A DNA stretch of 64,000 nucleotides from Micromonospora sp. C95 (GCF_018070465.1 NZ_JAGPXT010000020.1:1-64000); one strand, 5' to 3'. Shown: positions 50,334 through 61,007, counted from the first letter of the stretch. The notes: generated by a model not told the origin, from the letters alone. Numbers and translations are program-made.

Positions 50334-50719
50334 GCGCCACGCTGCTCAAGCGCCGCCGCGGCGTCGCCGCCAAGCGTGCCGTCGGGCGGGCACGGCGGCA
50401 CTTCCGAGTGCGCAAGAACGTCAGCGGCACCGCCGCGCGTCCCCGCCTGGTGGTCACCCGTTCGCTGCGGCACATCGTCGCCCAGATCGTGGACGACACC
50501 AAGGGTCACACCTTGGCGTCGGCCTCGACCCTGGACGCCTCGGTGCGCGGCACGGAGGGCGACAAGAGCGCCCTGGCTGGCAAGGTCGGCACCCTGCTGG
50601 CCGAGCGGGCCAAGGCCGCAGGCATTTCCAAGGTCGTCTTCGACCGCGGCGGCAACCGGTACGCGGGGCGGGTCGCCGCGCTCGCCGACGCCGCCCGCGA
50701 AGCCGGGCTCGAGTTCTGA
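50330..50719 (+). CDS. rplR: Ribosomal protein L18
   Basis: A 129-residue 5S rRNA-binding protein. A basic N-terminus (LLKRRRGVAAKRAVGRARRH) precedes the core RLVVTRSLRHIVAQIVDD and FDRGGNRYAGRV. GTG start overlaps rplF. Confidence 0.96.
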   Translation: MSATLLKRRRGVAAKRAVGRARRHFRVRKNVSGTAARPRLVVTRSLRHIVAQIVDDTKGHTLASASTLDASVRGTEGDKSALAGKVGTLLAERAKAAGISKVVFDRGGNRYAGRVAALADAAREAGLEF

Positions 50720-50753
50720 CAATCCCCGTCACGAGAGAGAAGGAAGGCTGCTG

Positions 50754-51368
50754 ATGCCAGGTCAACAGCGCCGTGGCGGCGGGTCCGGTGGCAACGAGGG
50801 TGGTCGCCGCGACAACCGCCGTGAGGGCGGCCGCGGAAACGCGCCCGCCGAGAAGACCCCGCACCTCGAGCGGGTCGTCGCGATCAACCGCGTCGCCAAG
50901 GTCGTGAAGGGTGGTCGTCGCTTCAGCTTCACCGCCCTGGTGATCGTGGGCGACGGCGACGGCACCGTCGGCGTGGGCTACGGAAAGGCCAAGGAGGTGC
51001 CCGCGGCCATCGCCAAGGGCGTCGAGGAGGCCAAGAAGCACTTCTTCAAGGTGCCGCGGATCGCCGCCTCGATCCCGCACCCGGTCACGGGCGAGGACGC
51101 CGCCGGGGTGGTGCTGCTCAAGCCGGCCTCCGCCGGTACGGGTGTCATCGCCGGTGGTCCGGTCCGTGCCGTGCTGGAGTGCGCGGGCATCCACGACGTG
51201 CTCTCCAAGAGCCTGGGCTCGTCGAACCCGATCAACATCGTGCACGCCACCGTGGCCGCGCTGAAGGGGCTGGAGTCCCCGGAGGCCGTTGCCGCGCGGC
51301 GGGGCCTGCCGGTGGAGGACGTCGCGCCGGCGGCGATGCTCGCCTCGCGGGCGGAGGTGGCGTCCTGA
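50754..51368 (+). CDS. rpsE: Ribosomal protein S5
   Basis: A 204-residue decoding-fidelity protein. A Gly/Arg-rich N-terminal extension of about 40 residues precedes the double-stranded RNA-binding core (VVKGGRRFSFTALVIVGDG). The ATG at 50754 has AAGGAAGG upstream. The stop overlaps rpmD. Confidence 0.97.
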   Translation: MPGQQRRGGGSGGNEGGRRDNRREGGRGNAPAEKTPHLERVVAINRVAKVVKGGRRFSFTALVIVGDGDGTVGVGYGKAKEVPAAIAKGVEEAKKHFFKVPRIAASIPHPVTGEDAAGVVLLKPASAGTGVIAGGPVRAVLECAGIHDVLSKSLGSSNPINIVHATVAALKGLESPEAVAARRGLPVEDVAPAAMLASRAEVAS

Positions 51369-51550
51369 TGGCACGTCTCAAGGTCACCCAGGTCCGTTCC
51401 GAGATCGGAACCAAGCGCAACCAGCGGGAGTCGCTGCGTTCGCTCGGTCTCAAGCGGATCAATGACGTGGTGGTCAAGGAGGACCGGCCCGAGATTCGCG
51501 GCATGATCTTCACGGTCAACCACCTCGTGAAGGTCGAGGAGGTCGAGTAA
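51368..51550 (+). CDS. rpmD: Ribosomal protein L30
   Basis: A 60-residue protein, with LKVTQVRSEIGTKRNQRESL and LGLKRINDVVVKED. It shares a base with rpsE at the start and with rplO at the end. Confidence 0.96.
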   Translation: MARLKVTQVRSEIGTKRNQRESLRSLGLKRINDVVVKEDRPEIRGMIFTVNHLVKVEEVE

Positions 51551-51993
51551 TGACGATCAAGGTCCATCACCTGCGTCCGGCGCCGGGTGCCAAGACCGCG
51601 AAGACCCGAGTGGGTCGCGGTGAAGGCTCCAAGGGCAAGACCGCCGGTCGCGGTACCAAGGGTTCGAAGGCCCGGAAGAACATCTCGGCGGCGTTCGAGG
51701 GTGGGCAGATGCCCATTCACATGCGCCTGCCGAAGCTGAAGGGCTTCAAGAACAAGTTCAAGGTGGTCTTCCAGGTCGTGAACCTGGACCGCCTGGCCGA
51801 GCTGTTCCCCAACGGTGGTCAGGTCGGCCCGACCGAACTGGTCGAGGCCGGTGCGGTCCGCAAGGGACAGCCGGTGAAGGTTCTCGGCACCGGGGACCTC
51901 GGCGGGGTGGCGCTTCAGGTGTCGGCGCACGCGTTCAGCGCGTCGGCCAAGGAGAAGATCACGGCCGCCGGTGGCTCGGTCACCGAGCTGTAG
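51550..51993 (+). CDS. rplO: Ribosomal protein L15
   Basis: A 147-residue late-assembly protein, with the glycine-rich start HHLRPAPGAKTAKTRVGRGE and the ending FSASAKEKITAAGGSVTEL. A very strong hairpin follows, so secY probably has its own promoter. Confidence 0.97.
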   Translation: MTIKVHHLRPAPGAKTAKTRVGRGEGSKGKTAGRGTKGSKARKNISAAFEGGQMPIHMRLPKLKGFKNKFKVVFQVVNLDRLAELFPNGGQVGPTELVEAGAVRKGQPVKVLGTGDLGGVALQVSAHAFSASAKEKITAAGGSVTEL

Positions 51994-52004
51994 GGCTGTT
52001 TCAC

Positions 52005-52046
52005 CCATGGCGCCCGCCAGTTGATCCCAGCTGGCGGGCGCCATGG
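52005..52046 (+). terminator. Terminator between rplO and secY
   Basis: A perfect 16-bp stem (CCATGGCGCCCGCCAG and its complement) with a 10-base loop, 11 bases after rplO. The tail is TCTACAACG. A TAACAT at 52071 may be a -10 box for secY. Confidence 0.75.
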
Positions 52047-52226
52047 TCTACAACGGGCCCTCGCGCCCGGTAACATCGGATTCGGTTTATGTGGCCGGGC
52101 ACATCTGCCCGGACCGGGATCGGGCTGTTAGAGTCCCTTCCCAGCCATGGATACCGGGCACTTGCCCGGATCCCACCCCGACCCGCCAGGGACGACCGGC
52201 GGCCCGCCTCGCGCAGGAGGAAGAAG

Positions 52227-53549
<1,323 letters not shown>

Positions 53550-54203
53550 ATGAGACTGGTTCTGGTTGGCCCGCCGGGTGCGGGTAAGGGCACACAGGCG
53601 GAGTTCATCGCCGCGCACCTGTCCGTGCCGAAGATCTCGACCGGCGACATCTTCCGGGCCAACGTGTCCCAGGGCACTCCGCTCGGCGTCGAGGCCAAGC
53701 GGTACATGGACGCCGGCAAGCTGGTGCCGGACGAGGTCACCATCAACATGGTGCGCGACCGACTCGCTGAGCCCGACGCCGCCGACGGTTTCCTGCTCGA
53801 CGGGTTCCCGCGGACCACCCCGCAGGCCGCCGCACTGGACAAGCTCCTCGCCGATCTCGGAACCGCGCTGGACATCGTGCTCGAACTGGTCGTCGACGAC
53901 GACGAGGTGATCCGGCGGCTCTCCGGCCGGCGTACCTGCCGGGGCTGCGGCAAGATCTGGCACGTCGAGTTCGACCCGACCAGCCGGGAAGGCAACTGCG
54001 ACCGCTGTGGTGCGGAGCTGTTCCAGCGGGACGACGACAAGCCGGAGACCATCGCCGCCCGGCTGCGGGAGTACGCCGAGAAGACCGCGCCGCTCGTGGA
54101 CTACTACGGCGCGCAGGGCAAGCTGGTCGGCATCGACGCCACCGGCCCGGTGGAGGACGTCACGGTCCGCGCCATCGACGCCCTCCGCTCGTACGGGGGC
54201 TGA
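53550..54203 (+). CDS. adk: Adenylate kinase
   Basis: A 217-residue enzyme: ATP + AMP to 2 ADP. P-loop GPPGAGKGT, NMP-binding STGDIFRANV, DGFPRT, and a LID with four cysteines (CRGCGK and CDRCG) that should bind zinc. It starts at the secY stop. Confidence 0.97.
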   Translation: MRLVLVGPPGAGKGTQAEFIAAHLSVPKISTGDIFRANVSQGTPLGVEAKRYMDAGKLVPDEVTINMVRDRLAEPDAADGFLLDGFPRTTPQAAALDKLLADLGTALDIVLELVVDDDEVIRRLSGRRTCRGCGKIWHVEFDPTSREGNCDRCGAELFQRDDDKPETIAARLREYAEKTAPLVDYYGAQGKLVGIDATGPVEDVTVRAIDALRSYGG

Positions 54204-54291
54204 GGTCGCCCGGCTACCAGCCGGATAGAGTGCTGACAGCGGGGTACGCCGGTCGTGCCCCGCTGCGTCGGCAACGAAAGGTAGCTCCTCC

Positions 54292-55143
54292 ATGCGTCGT
54301 CCCCAGCTGGACATCCAGCTGAAGACCCCTGAGCAGATCGAGAAGATGCGTGCCGCCGGCCTCGTGGTCGCGGAGGCGCTTCGCCGGATGCGGGAGGCGG
54401 TTGCTCCAGGCGTGAGCACCGCCGACCTGGATGCGATCGCGGAGACGACGATTCGTGCGGCGGGAGCGGTTCCGTCGTTCAAGGGCTACCACGGCTTCCC
54501 GGCGTCGATCTGTTCCTCGGTGAACGAGCAGATCGTGCACGCCATCCCGTCGCCGAAACAGGTGCTCGTCGACGGTGACCTGATCTCGATCGACTGCGGC
54601 GCGGTGCTCGACGGGTGGCACGGCGATGCGGCGATCACGGTCGGGGTGGGCGAGGTCGACCCGGCGCTGCTGCGGATGGCCAAGGTCGCCGAGGACGCGA
54701 TGTGGGCCGGCATCGCCGCGGCCGCGCGCGGTGCCGCCAGCGGCAAGGGCCGGCTGACCGACATCTCGCACGCGGTGGAGCGCGCGGTACGCAAGGCGGG
54801 GCGTTACGGCATCGTCGACGGCTACGGCGGTCACGGCATCGGCACCGAGATGCACCAGGACCCGCACGTGCTCAACCACGGACGGCCGGGCAAGGGGCCA
54901 CGGTTGGTGCCGGGGCTGGCGCTGGCCATCGAGCCGATGATCACCATGGGTTCGCCGCGTACCGCGGAACTCGCCGACGGCTGGACCGTCGTCACCCGTG
55001 ACGGCTCGCGTGCCGCGCACGTCGAGCACAGCATGGCCCTGCTGCCCGACGGCGTGTGGGTGCTGACCGCGTTCGACGGCGGCCGGGCCCGCCTGGGCGA
55101 TCTGGTCACCGCTCGCCAACCGAGCGCCACCCGGGCCGGGTGA
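54292..55143 (+). CDS. map: Methionine aminopeptidase, type I
   Basis: A 283-residue metalloenzyme that removes N-terminal Met. Metal ligands are visible: Asp in SIDCGAVLDGWHGDAA (two), His in GHGIGTEMHQDP, Glu in IEPMITMG and Glu in HVEHSMAL. It belongs to the secY-adk-map group; 88 bases separate it from adk, with a 7-bp hairpin (AGCGGGG/CCCCGCT). Confidence 0.96.
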   Translation: MRRPQLDIQLKTPEQIEKMRAAGLVVAEALRRMREAVAPGVSTADLDAIAETTIRAAGAVPSFKGYHGFPASICSSVNEQIVHAIPSPKQVLVDGDLISIDCGAVLDGWHGDAAITVGVGEVDPALLRMAKVAEDAMWAGIAAAARGAASGKGRLTDISHAVERAVRKAGRYGIVDGYGGHGIGTEMHQDPHVLNHGRPGKGPRLVPGLALAIEPMITMGSPRTAELADGWTVVTRDGSRAAHVEHSMALLPDGVWVLTAFDGGRARLGDLVTARQPSATRAG

Positions 55144-55236
55144 CGGGCGGCGACAGCGGCCCCGAAACCGTTGCCGGGGGCGGTGCCGGAGCGGCCGCCA
55201 GGGCAGCGCTGGCACAGCGGTGGCATCCTTGCCGAC

Positions 55237-55959
55237 ATGGACGAGCGGGACGCTATGCGAGCAGCGGACGCCGACCGCCAGGCGGTCGCCGAACGACTGC
55301 GGGTGGCTCTCGACGAGGGGCGACTCGACCTGCACGAGTACGACGAGCGGTTGCAGCGGGCCTACGGCGCCCGGACCTACGCCGAACTCGATGCCCTCGT
55401 CAGTGACCTGCCGGTGCCCGGCGGCGCGGTGCTGCCGGTGCCCGGCGGCGCGGTGCTGCCGACGCCTCGGCAGCCGAGCGTCCCGGTGCCGGCCGAGGCC
55501 GGACGCGGGCCTACCGCTCGCTGGCTGGCCGAGGTATGGGAGCCCTGGCTGAAGGTGGTCGGGATCGTGGTGGCGATCTGGGCCATCAGCTCGCTGGCGG
55601 CCGGTGAGGTGCTCTACTTCTGGCCGGGTTGGGTCGCGGGTCCGTGGGGTGCGGTGGTGATGGTGCGTACTGTCACCGGGCTGACCAGCGGTGAGCCAGC
55701 GCGTTGGGCGGCCGAGCGGGAGCGCCGCCGGCAGCGGAAGGCGGAGAAGCGGGCGCTCAAGCGTGAGCGTGAGGCCGTCGACCAGCAACAGCCCGGCATC
55801 GCTGGAGCCCCTGAGTCTGGTGCGGCGGCCCACGGCGTCACCGAGGCCGCACCGGCGGCCGAGAGCGGCCGCACCGAAGGCGGGCGGCCGACCGGCGACG
55901 CCGCCGGGGCACCGGTGATTGAGCCGACGCGGCGACCCAACCGGGGCGATGTGGGCTGA
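55237..55959 (+). CDS. DUF1707 and two-helix membrane protein
   Basis: A 240-residue protein. The N-terminal DUF1707 domain (ADRQAVAERLRVALDEGRLDLHEYDERLQRAY) is a small helical module common in actinobacteria. Two transmembrane helices follow (about 115-165) and a charged, disordered C-terminus. Two exact 24-base copies at 55408-55455 encode LPVPGGAV twice in the linker. Function unknown. It interrupts the usual map-infA order. Confidence 0.8.
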   Translation: MDERDAMRAADADRQAVAERLRVALDEGRLDLHEYDERLQRAYGARTYAELDALVSDLPVPGGAVLPVPGGAVLPTPRQPSVPVPAEAGRGPTARWLAEVWEPWLKVVGIVVAIWAISSLAAGEVLYFWPGWVAGPWGAVVMVRTVTGLTSGEPARWAAERERRRQRKAEKRALKREREAVDQQQPGIAGAPESGAAAHGVTEAAPAAESGRTEGGRPTGDAAGAPVIEPTRRPNRGDVG

Positions 55960-56004
55960 ACGTCCCGTTTGCTGGACCTGGTCGAGCCCAGCTGGCAGGT
56001 CGGT

Positions 56005-56034
56005 TTGGCGACGGCGTGCAGGCGGGCGTACACT
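56005..56034 (+). promoter_or_regulatory. Promoter of the infA-rpmJ-rpsM operon
   Basis: TTGGCG and TACACT are 18 bases apart, about 155 bases before infA. Confidence 0.6.
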
Positions 56035-56188
56035 TTCTGATCGGCGCGCAGCGTCCACTCCGTCATGCCCACCAGCGCTTCGGTGGGTCGCGGAGCCGCG
56101 GCTGGCGCGGGAAGCCTGATCTTGGTCAAGCACCCGTGTAAGACGTTGTGAGCCGTCCGGAGTAACCGACGTCAGGACAGCGGAGGAC

Positions 56189-56410
56189 ATGCCGAAAAAA
56201 GACGGAGCCATCGAGATCGAAGGTCGGGTCATCGAGCCCCTGCCGAACGCCATGTTCCGGGTGGAGCTCGCCAACGGCCACAAGGTGCTGGCTCACATCA
56301 GCGGCAAGATGCGGCAGCACTACATCCGCATCCTGCCGGAGGATCGGGTCGTCGTCGAGTTGTCGCCGTACGACCTGACCCGCGGGCGCATCGTCTACCG
56401 CTACAAGTAA
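56189..56410 (+). CDS. infA: Translation initiation factor IF-1
   Basis: A 73-residue OB-fold factor that blocks the A site during initiation; MPKKDGAIEIEGRVIEPLPN to the ending GRIVYRYK. CGGAGGAC precedes the ATG. Confidence 0.97.
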   Translation: MPKKDGAIEIEGRVIEPLPNAMFRVELANGHKVLAHISGKMRQHYIRILPEDRVVVELSPYDLTRGRIVYRYK

Positions 56411-56453
56411 GCCTGACGGCGGCCGGGAAACGTCCCGTGTCCGTCTTCGACGT

Positions 56454-56478
56454 CCGGTGTCGCGCCTCGCGACGCCGG
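56454..56478 (+). terminator. Hairpin between infA and rpmJ
   Basis: CCGGTGTCGCG pairs with CGCGACGCCGG (11 bp, one G-T pair) around a 3-base loop. No U tract; probably attenuation or processing. Confidence 0.45.
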
Positions 56479-56501
56479 GCCAGATGGGAAGTAAGGCAAC
56501 C

Positions 56502-56615
56502 GTGAAGGTCAAGCCGAGCGTCAAGAGGATCTGCAACAAGTGCCGGGTGATCCGCCGGCACGGCCGGGTCATGGTCATCTGCACCGACCCGCGCCACAAG
56601 CAGCGCCAGGGCTAA
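56502..56615 (+). CDS. rpmJ: Ribosomal protein L36
   Basis: A 37-residue zinc protein of the 50S subunit. The ligands CNKC, Cys and His (CTDPRH) are all present. GTG start with GGGAAGTAAGG upstream. Confidence 0.95.
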   Translation: MKVKPSVKRICNKCRVIRRHGRVMVICTDPRHKQRQG

Positions 56616-56828
56616 CCAGCCCACACATCACACATGCTCGTCCCAGCCGCGAGCGGTACGCAGCGCGTACTCAATCGTGGTTGACCCCCGGTCGAAGGCC
56701 GGGGCCCGCTCGGGCAGCGACCGATCCCGGTCGCCGGTGCCATTGGCGCCGGAGGGACAGGGACGGCCGGTAGCGGGGTGGGACGGGTCCACACCTTCGC
56801 CAGCACACCACGAGGAGTACGCCCGCAC

Positions 56829-57209
56829 ATGGCACGTCTAGTCGGCGTCGATCTTCCCCGCGAGAAGCGGATGGAGATCGCGCTCACCTACATCTTCGGC
56901 GTGGGCCGCACCCGCGCCCTGGCGACGCTCAGCGCTACCGGCATCTCGCCGGACAAGCGCGTCCGGGACCTCACGGACGAGGAGCTGGTCCAGCTCCGCA
57001 ACCACATCGAGGCCAACTACAAGGTTGAAGGCGACCTGCGCCGCGAGGTCGCCGCTGACATCCGCCGCAAGGTCGAGATCGGCTGCTACGCCGGCATCCG
57101 GCACCGCCGGGGCCTGCCCGTGCGTGGCCAGCGGACCAAGACCAACGCGCGGACCCGCAAGGGCCCGAAGCGGACCGTGGCCGGCAAGAAGAAGCCCGGC
57201 AAGAAGTAG
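56829..57209 (+). CDS. rpsM: Ribosomal protein S13
   Basis: A 126-residue 30S head protein, start MARLVGVDLPREKRMEIALT, C-terminal basic motif RGQRTKTNARTRKGP. The 213 bases before it hold a small hairpin (GCGACCG/CGGTCGC at 56717-56734) and no gene. Confidence 0.97.
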   Translation: MARLVGVDLPREKRMEIALTYIFGVGRTRALATLSATGISPDKRVRDLTDEELVQLRNHIEANYKVEGDLRREVAADIRRKVEIGCYAGIRHRRGLPVRGQRTKTNARTRKGPKRTVAGKKKPGKK

Positions 57210-57327
57210 TTCTTTCAACCGGAATTCTGGTCGTTCTCCGTCGAGGTAGGCCGGACTCCTACCGGAACCGGTGTCTACGAAATCAACGGGGCGAGAAGCC
57301 AGAACCCATTCAGGAGCGCACAGACTT

Positions 57328-57735
57328 ATGCCACCGAAGGCTCGTGCCGGGGCCGCCGTCAAGAAGGTCCGGCGCAAGGAACGCAAGAACGTCGCCCACG
57401 GGCAGGCGCACATCAAGAGCACCTTCAACAACACCATCGTCTCGATCACCGATCCGACTGGTGCCGTCATCTCCTGGGCCTCCTCCGGCCAGGTGGGCTT
57501 CAAGGGCTCCCGCAAGTCGACTCCGTTCGCCGCGCAGCTCGCCGCCGAGGCCGCCGCGCGTCGGGCCATGGAGCACGGCATGCGCAAGGTCGACGTGTTC
57601 GTCAAGGGCCCCGGCTCCGGCCGGGAGACCGCCATCCGTTCGCTGCAGGCCGTGGGCCTTGAGGTCGGGCAGATCTCCGACGTCACCCCGCAGCCGCACA
57701 ACGGGTGCCGTCCGCCGAAGCGTCGTCGGGTCTGA
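57328..57735 (+). CDS. rpsK: Ribosomal protein S11
   Basis: A 135-residue platform protein, with GQAHIKSTFNNTIVSITD and the ending TPQPHNGCRPPKRRRV. AGGAGCGC precedes the ATG at 57328; an in-frame upstream extension lacks a site. Confidence 0.97.
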   Translation: MPPKARAGAAVKKVRRKERKNVAHGQAHIKSTFNNTIVSITDPTGAVISWASSGQVGFKGSRKSTPFAAQLAAEAAARRAMEHGMRKVDVFVKGPGSGRETAIRSLQAVGLEVGQISDVTPQPHNGCRPPKRRRV

Positions 57736-57748
57736 GAGGTAGAGAGAG

Positions 57749-58375
57749 ATGGCTCGTTACACCGGTGCTGACTGCCGCCGTTGCCGGCGGGAGAAGATGA
57801 AGCTGTTCCTCAAGGGCAGCAAGTGCGATGGTCCGAAGTGCCCGTTCGAGTCCCGGCCGTTCCCGCCCGGGCAGCACGGCCGCGGCCGCACGAAGGAGAC
57901 GGAGTACCTGCTCCAGCTCCGTGAGAAGCAGAAGGCCCGCCGTGTCTACGGGGTGCTTGAGAAGCAGTTCCGCGGCTACTACGAGGAAGCCGTGAGCAAG
58001 AAGGCCAAGACGGGCGAGGTGCTGCTGCAGATCCTCGAGTCGCGGCTGGACAACGTGGTCTACCGGGCCGGCTACGCCAAGTCCCGGGACATGGCCCGTC
58101 AGCTGGTCAAGCACGGCCACTTCACGGTGAACGGCAAGAAGGTCGACATCCCGTCGTACCGCATCAAGGAGCACGACATCGTCGAGGTCCGGGTCAAGAG
58201 CAAGGAGCTCACCCCGTTCATCGTGGCCCAGGCCGAGGCCGGCTCCAAGACCGTTCCGGCCTGGCTGGAGGCGATCCCCAGCCAGATGAAGATCCTGGTG
58301 CACTCGCTCCCGGCCCGACAGGTGATCGACACCCAGGTCCAGGAGCAGTTGATCGTCGAGCTCTACTCCAAGTAG
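57749..58375 (+). CDS. rpsD: Ribosomal protein S4
   Basis: A 208-residue primary 16S-binding protein. The N-terminal cysteines CRRC...CDGPKC suggest the zinc form; the S4 RNA-binding domain starts at SRLDNVVYRAGYAKSR. In other bacteria S4 represses the alpha operon. Confidence 0.97.
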   Translation: MARYTGADCRRCRREKMKLFLKGSKCDGPKCPFESRPFPPGQHGRGRTKETEYLLQLREKQKARRVYGVLEKQFRGYYEEAVSKKAKTGEVLLQILESRLDNVVYRAGYAKSRDMARQLVKHGHFTVNGKKVDIPSYRIKEHDIVEVRVKSKELTPFIVAQAEAGSKTVPAWLEAIPSQMKILVHSLPARQVIDTQVQEQLIVELYSK

Positions 58376-58384
58376 GGCTCGTTG

Positions 58385-58414
58385 CGGTGGCCCGCCCGGT
58401 CGGGCGGGCCACCG
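58385..58414 (+). terminator. Hairpin between rpsD and rpoA
   Basis: A perfect 13-bp stem (CGGTGGCCCGCCC and its complement) with a 4-base loop, 9 bases after rpsD. The tail GAACAGTTTG has a short T run. It may reduce rpoA expression relative to rpsD. Confidence 0.6.
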
Positions 58415-58470
58415 GAACAGTTTGTGTCGTGGGCGTCATATGGCGGGCGCCCCGGAAGAGAAGAGAAGAC

Positions 58471-59493
58471 ATGCTCATCAGCCAGCGACCGACCCTCTCC
58501 GAGGAGTCGATCAACGAGACCCGGTCCCGGTTCACCATCGAGCCGCTGGAGCCGGGCTTTGGCTACACCCTGGGCAACTCGCTGCGGCGTACGCTGCTGT
58601 CGTCGATCCCGGGTGCGGCTGTCACCTCGATCAAGATCGACGGTGTGCTGCACGAGTTCACCACGATCCCCGGGGTCAAGGAGGACGTGGTCGAGCTTGT
58701 CATGAACATCAAGGAGCTCTGCGTCAGCTCCGAGCACGACGAGCCGGTCAGCATGTACCTGCGTAAGCAGGGGCCGGGCGACGTGACCGCCGGCGACATC
58801 CAGCCGCCGGCCGGTGTCTCCGTGCACAACCCGGACCTGAAGCTGGCCACCCTCAACGGCAAGGGCCGGCTCGACATGGAGCTGACCGTCGAGCGGGGGC
58901 GTGGCTACGTCACGGCGGCGCAGAACAAGCAGGCGGGCGCGGAGATCGGCCGGATCCCGGTCGACTCGATCTACTCCCCGGTGCTCAAGGTGACCTACCG
59001 CGTCGAGGCGACCCGGGTCGAGCAGCGGACGGACTTCGACCGGCTGATCATCGACGTCGAGACCAAGCCGTCGATGGGGCCGCGTACCGCACTGGCCTCG
59101 GCCGGTTCGACGCTTGTGGAGCTGTTCGGGCTGGCCCGTGAGCTGGACGAGACCGCTGAGGGCATCGACATCGGCCCGTCTCCGCAGGACGCGCAGCTGG
59201 CGGCGGACCTGGCCCTGCCGATCGAGGAGCTGGACCTGACCGTCCGCTCCTACAACTGCCTCAAGCGCGAGGGCATCAACTCCGTTGGTGAGCTCATCGG
59301 GCGTACCGAGGCCGACCTCCTCGATATAAGGAACTTCGGTCAGAAGTCGATCGACGAGGTCAAGATGAAGCTCGCCGGGATGGGTCTCGGGCTGAAGGAC
59401 TCGGCTCCGAACTTCGACCCGGCGCACGTCGTGGACGCCTTCGGCGAGGCCGACTACGACACCGACGACTACCGCGAGACCGAGCAGCTCTAG
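58471..59493 (+). CDS. rpoA: RNA polymerase subunit alpha
   Basis: The 340-residue alpha subunit. The N-terminal dimerisation domain (TLGNSLRRTLLSSIPGAAV) and the C-terminal promoter/activator domain (LTVRSYNCLKREGINSVGEL) are complete; an acidic tail follows. The ATG at 58471 has GAAGAGAAG upstream. Confidence 0.97.
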   Translation: MLISQRPTLSEESINETRSRFTIEPLEPGFGYTLGNSLRRTLLSSIPGAAVTSIKIDGVLHEFTTIPGVKEDVVELVMNIKELCVSSEHDEPVSMYLRKQGPGDVTAGDIQPPAGVSVHNPDLKLATLNGKGRLDMELTVERGRGYVTAAQNKQAGAEIGRIPVDSIYSPVLKVTYRVEATRVEQRTDFDRLIIDVETKPSMGPRTALASAGSTLVELFGLARELDETAEGIDIGPSPQDAQLAADLALPIEELDLTVRSYNCLKREGINSVGELIGRTEADLLDIRNFGQKSIDEVKMKLAGMGLGLKDSAPNFDPAHVVDAFGEADYDTDDYRETEQL

Positions 59494-59527
59494 TCCGCGC
59501 TGCCGCCACACCTGAGGAGCACCAAGC

Positions 59528-60088
59528 ATGCCCACGCCCACCAAGGGCCCCCGCCTCGGCGGCAGCCCCGCGCACGAGCGGCTGATGCTGGCCAACCTGG
59601 CCACCGCGCTGTTCCAGCACGGCAAAATCCAGACCACCGAGACCAAGGCCCGGCGGCTGCGTCCGCTCGCCGAGCAGCTGATCACCAAGGCGAAGCGGGG
59701 CGACCTCGCGTCGCGCCGACGGGTGCTGACCGTGGTCAAGGACAAGGACGTGGTGTACGCCCTGTTCGACCAGATCGCGCCGCGGTACGCCACCCGCAAC
59801 GGCGGCTACACCCGGATCGTGAAGACCGGTCCGCGCAAGGGCGACGCCGCGCCGATGGCGATCATCGAGCTGGTCGAGGAGCTTCAGGTCGCCGAGCCGA
59901 AGGCGAACAAGAAGACCGCCGGTCGCAAGGCCGCCCAGCAGGACAAGGTCGAGGCGCTGGCGCCGGCCGACGAGGCCCCGGCGGCCCGGTCGGCCGACCA
60001 GGACGCCGAGCCGCCGCAGTCGGCCTCCGGTGACACCGCCGCCGCCCGCGAGGACAGCGACCTGGCCACCGAGGAAGACAAGGCCTGA
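59528..60088 (+). CDS. rplQ: Ribosomal protein L17
   Basis: A 186-residue protein near the tunnel exit. The core is the first 120 residues (MPTPTKGPRLGGSPAHERLM...); the remaining 65 residues are an Ala/Asp/Glu-rich tail common in actinobacteria. Last gene of the alpha operon. Confidence 0.96.
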   Translation: MPTPTKGPRLGGSPAHERLMLANLATALFQHGKIQTTETKARRLRPLAEQLITKAKRGDLASRRRVLTVVKDKDVVYALFDQIAPRYATRNGGYTRIVKTGPRKGDAAPMAIIELVEELQVAEPKANKKTAGRKAAQQDKVEALAPADEAPAARSADQDAEPPQSASGDTAAAREDSDLATEEDKA

Positions 60089-60120
60089 TCCAGGCCGGCT
60101 GGACAGGCTCTGAGGCCGTT

Positions 60121-60158
60121 GTCGGGCCCGGCATCCCCACGGGGGTGCCGGGCCCGAC
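60121..60158 (+). terminator. Terminator between rplQ and truA
   Basis: GTCGGGCCCGGCA pairs with TGCCGGGCCCGAC (13 bp), extended by CCCC/GGGG after a bulged T, with loop ACG. It ends 19 bases before truA, so truA may be expressed by read-through. Confidence 0.7.
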
Positions 60159-60176
60159 TCGTCGAGGAGGTACCAC

Positions 60177-61007
60177 GTGGACGAGCGCACCCGGGTGCGA
60201 CTGGACGTCGCGTACGACGGCACGGCCTTCTCCGGCTGGGCCGCGCAGCCGGGGCGACGCACGGTCGCGGGAGTGCTCGTCGAGACGCTGGATCTGGTGC
60301 TCGGCGCCGGCATCGCTACCGGCTTGACCGTTGCCGGTCGTACCGACGCGGGGGTACATGCCAGCGGGCAGGTCTGCCACCTTGACCTGCCCGGCGATGT
60401 CTGGCGGGCGTACGAGGAGCGGCTGTTGCGCCGGCTGGCCCGGCTGCTCCCGACGGATGTGCGGGTGCGGGCGATGGTTGCGGTGCCGGACAGCTTCGAC
60501 GCCCGTTTCTCGGCGACCTTCCGCCGCTACGAGTACCGGGTGACCGACGCGCCGTGGGGGTGCGATCCACTGCGCCGGCACGAGATCCTGGCCTGGCCCC
60601 GGGCACTCGACCTGGACCTGCTCACCACCGCGGCGGCCGGACTGGTCGGCGAGCACGACTTCGCCGCGTACTGCCGGCGCAAGGAGAACGCCACCACGCT
60701 GCGGGAGGTGACCAGGTTGGACTGGCGGCGGGACGCCGACGGGATCCTGGTCGCCACCGTGCAGGCCGACGCGTTCTGTCAGGCGATGGTCCGCAGCCTG
60801 GTCGGCGCCATGCTGGTCGCCGGCGACGGTCGCCGACCGGTACGGTGGCCGGCCGACCTGCTGGCCCGTCGGGAACGGGCCAGCGAGGTGACCGTGGCAC
60901 CGGCGCACGGGCTGACCCTGGTGGCAGTCGGCTACCCGGACGATCCCGCCGGGTACGCGCGCCGGGCCGAGGCGACCCGACGGCTACGGGTGCCCGCCGA
61001 GAGTTGA
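60177..61007 (+). CDS. truA: tRNA pseudouridine synthase TruA
   Basis: A 276-residue enzyme that makes pseudouridine at positions 38-40 of tRNAs. Catalytic Asp57 is in GRTDAGVHA. YDGTAFSGWAAQPGRRTV and FDARFSATFRRYEYRV are typical. GTG start with GAGGAGGT upstream. Standard neighbour of rplQ. Confidence 0.96.
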   Translation: MDERTRVRLDVAYDGTAFSGWAAQPGRRTVAGVLVETLDLVLGAGIATGLTVAGRTDAGVHASGQVCHLDLPGDVWRAYEERLLRRLARLLPTDVRVRAMVAVPDSFDARFSATFRRYEYRVTDAPWGCDPLRRHEILAWPRALDLDLLTTAAAGLVGEHDFAAYCRRKENATTLREVTRLDWRRDADGILVATVQADAFCQAMVRSLVGAMLVAGDGRRPVRWPADLLARRERASEVTVAPAHGLTLVAVGYPDDPAGYARRAEATRRLRVPAES

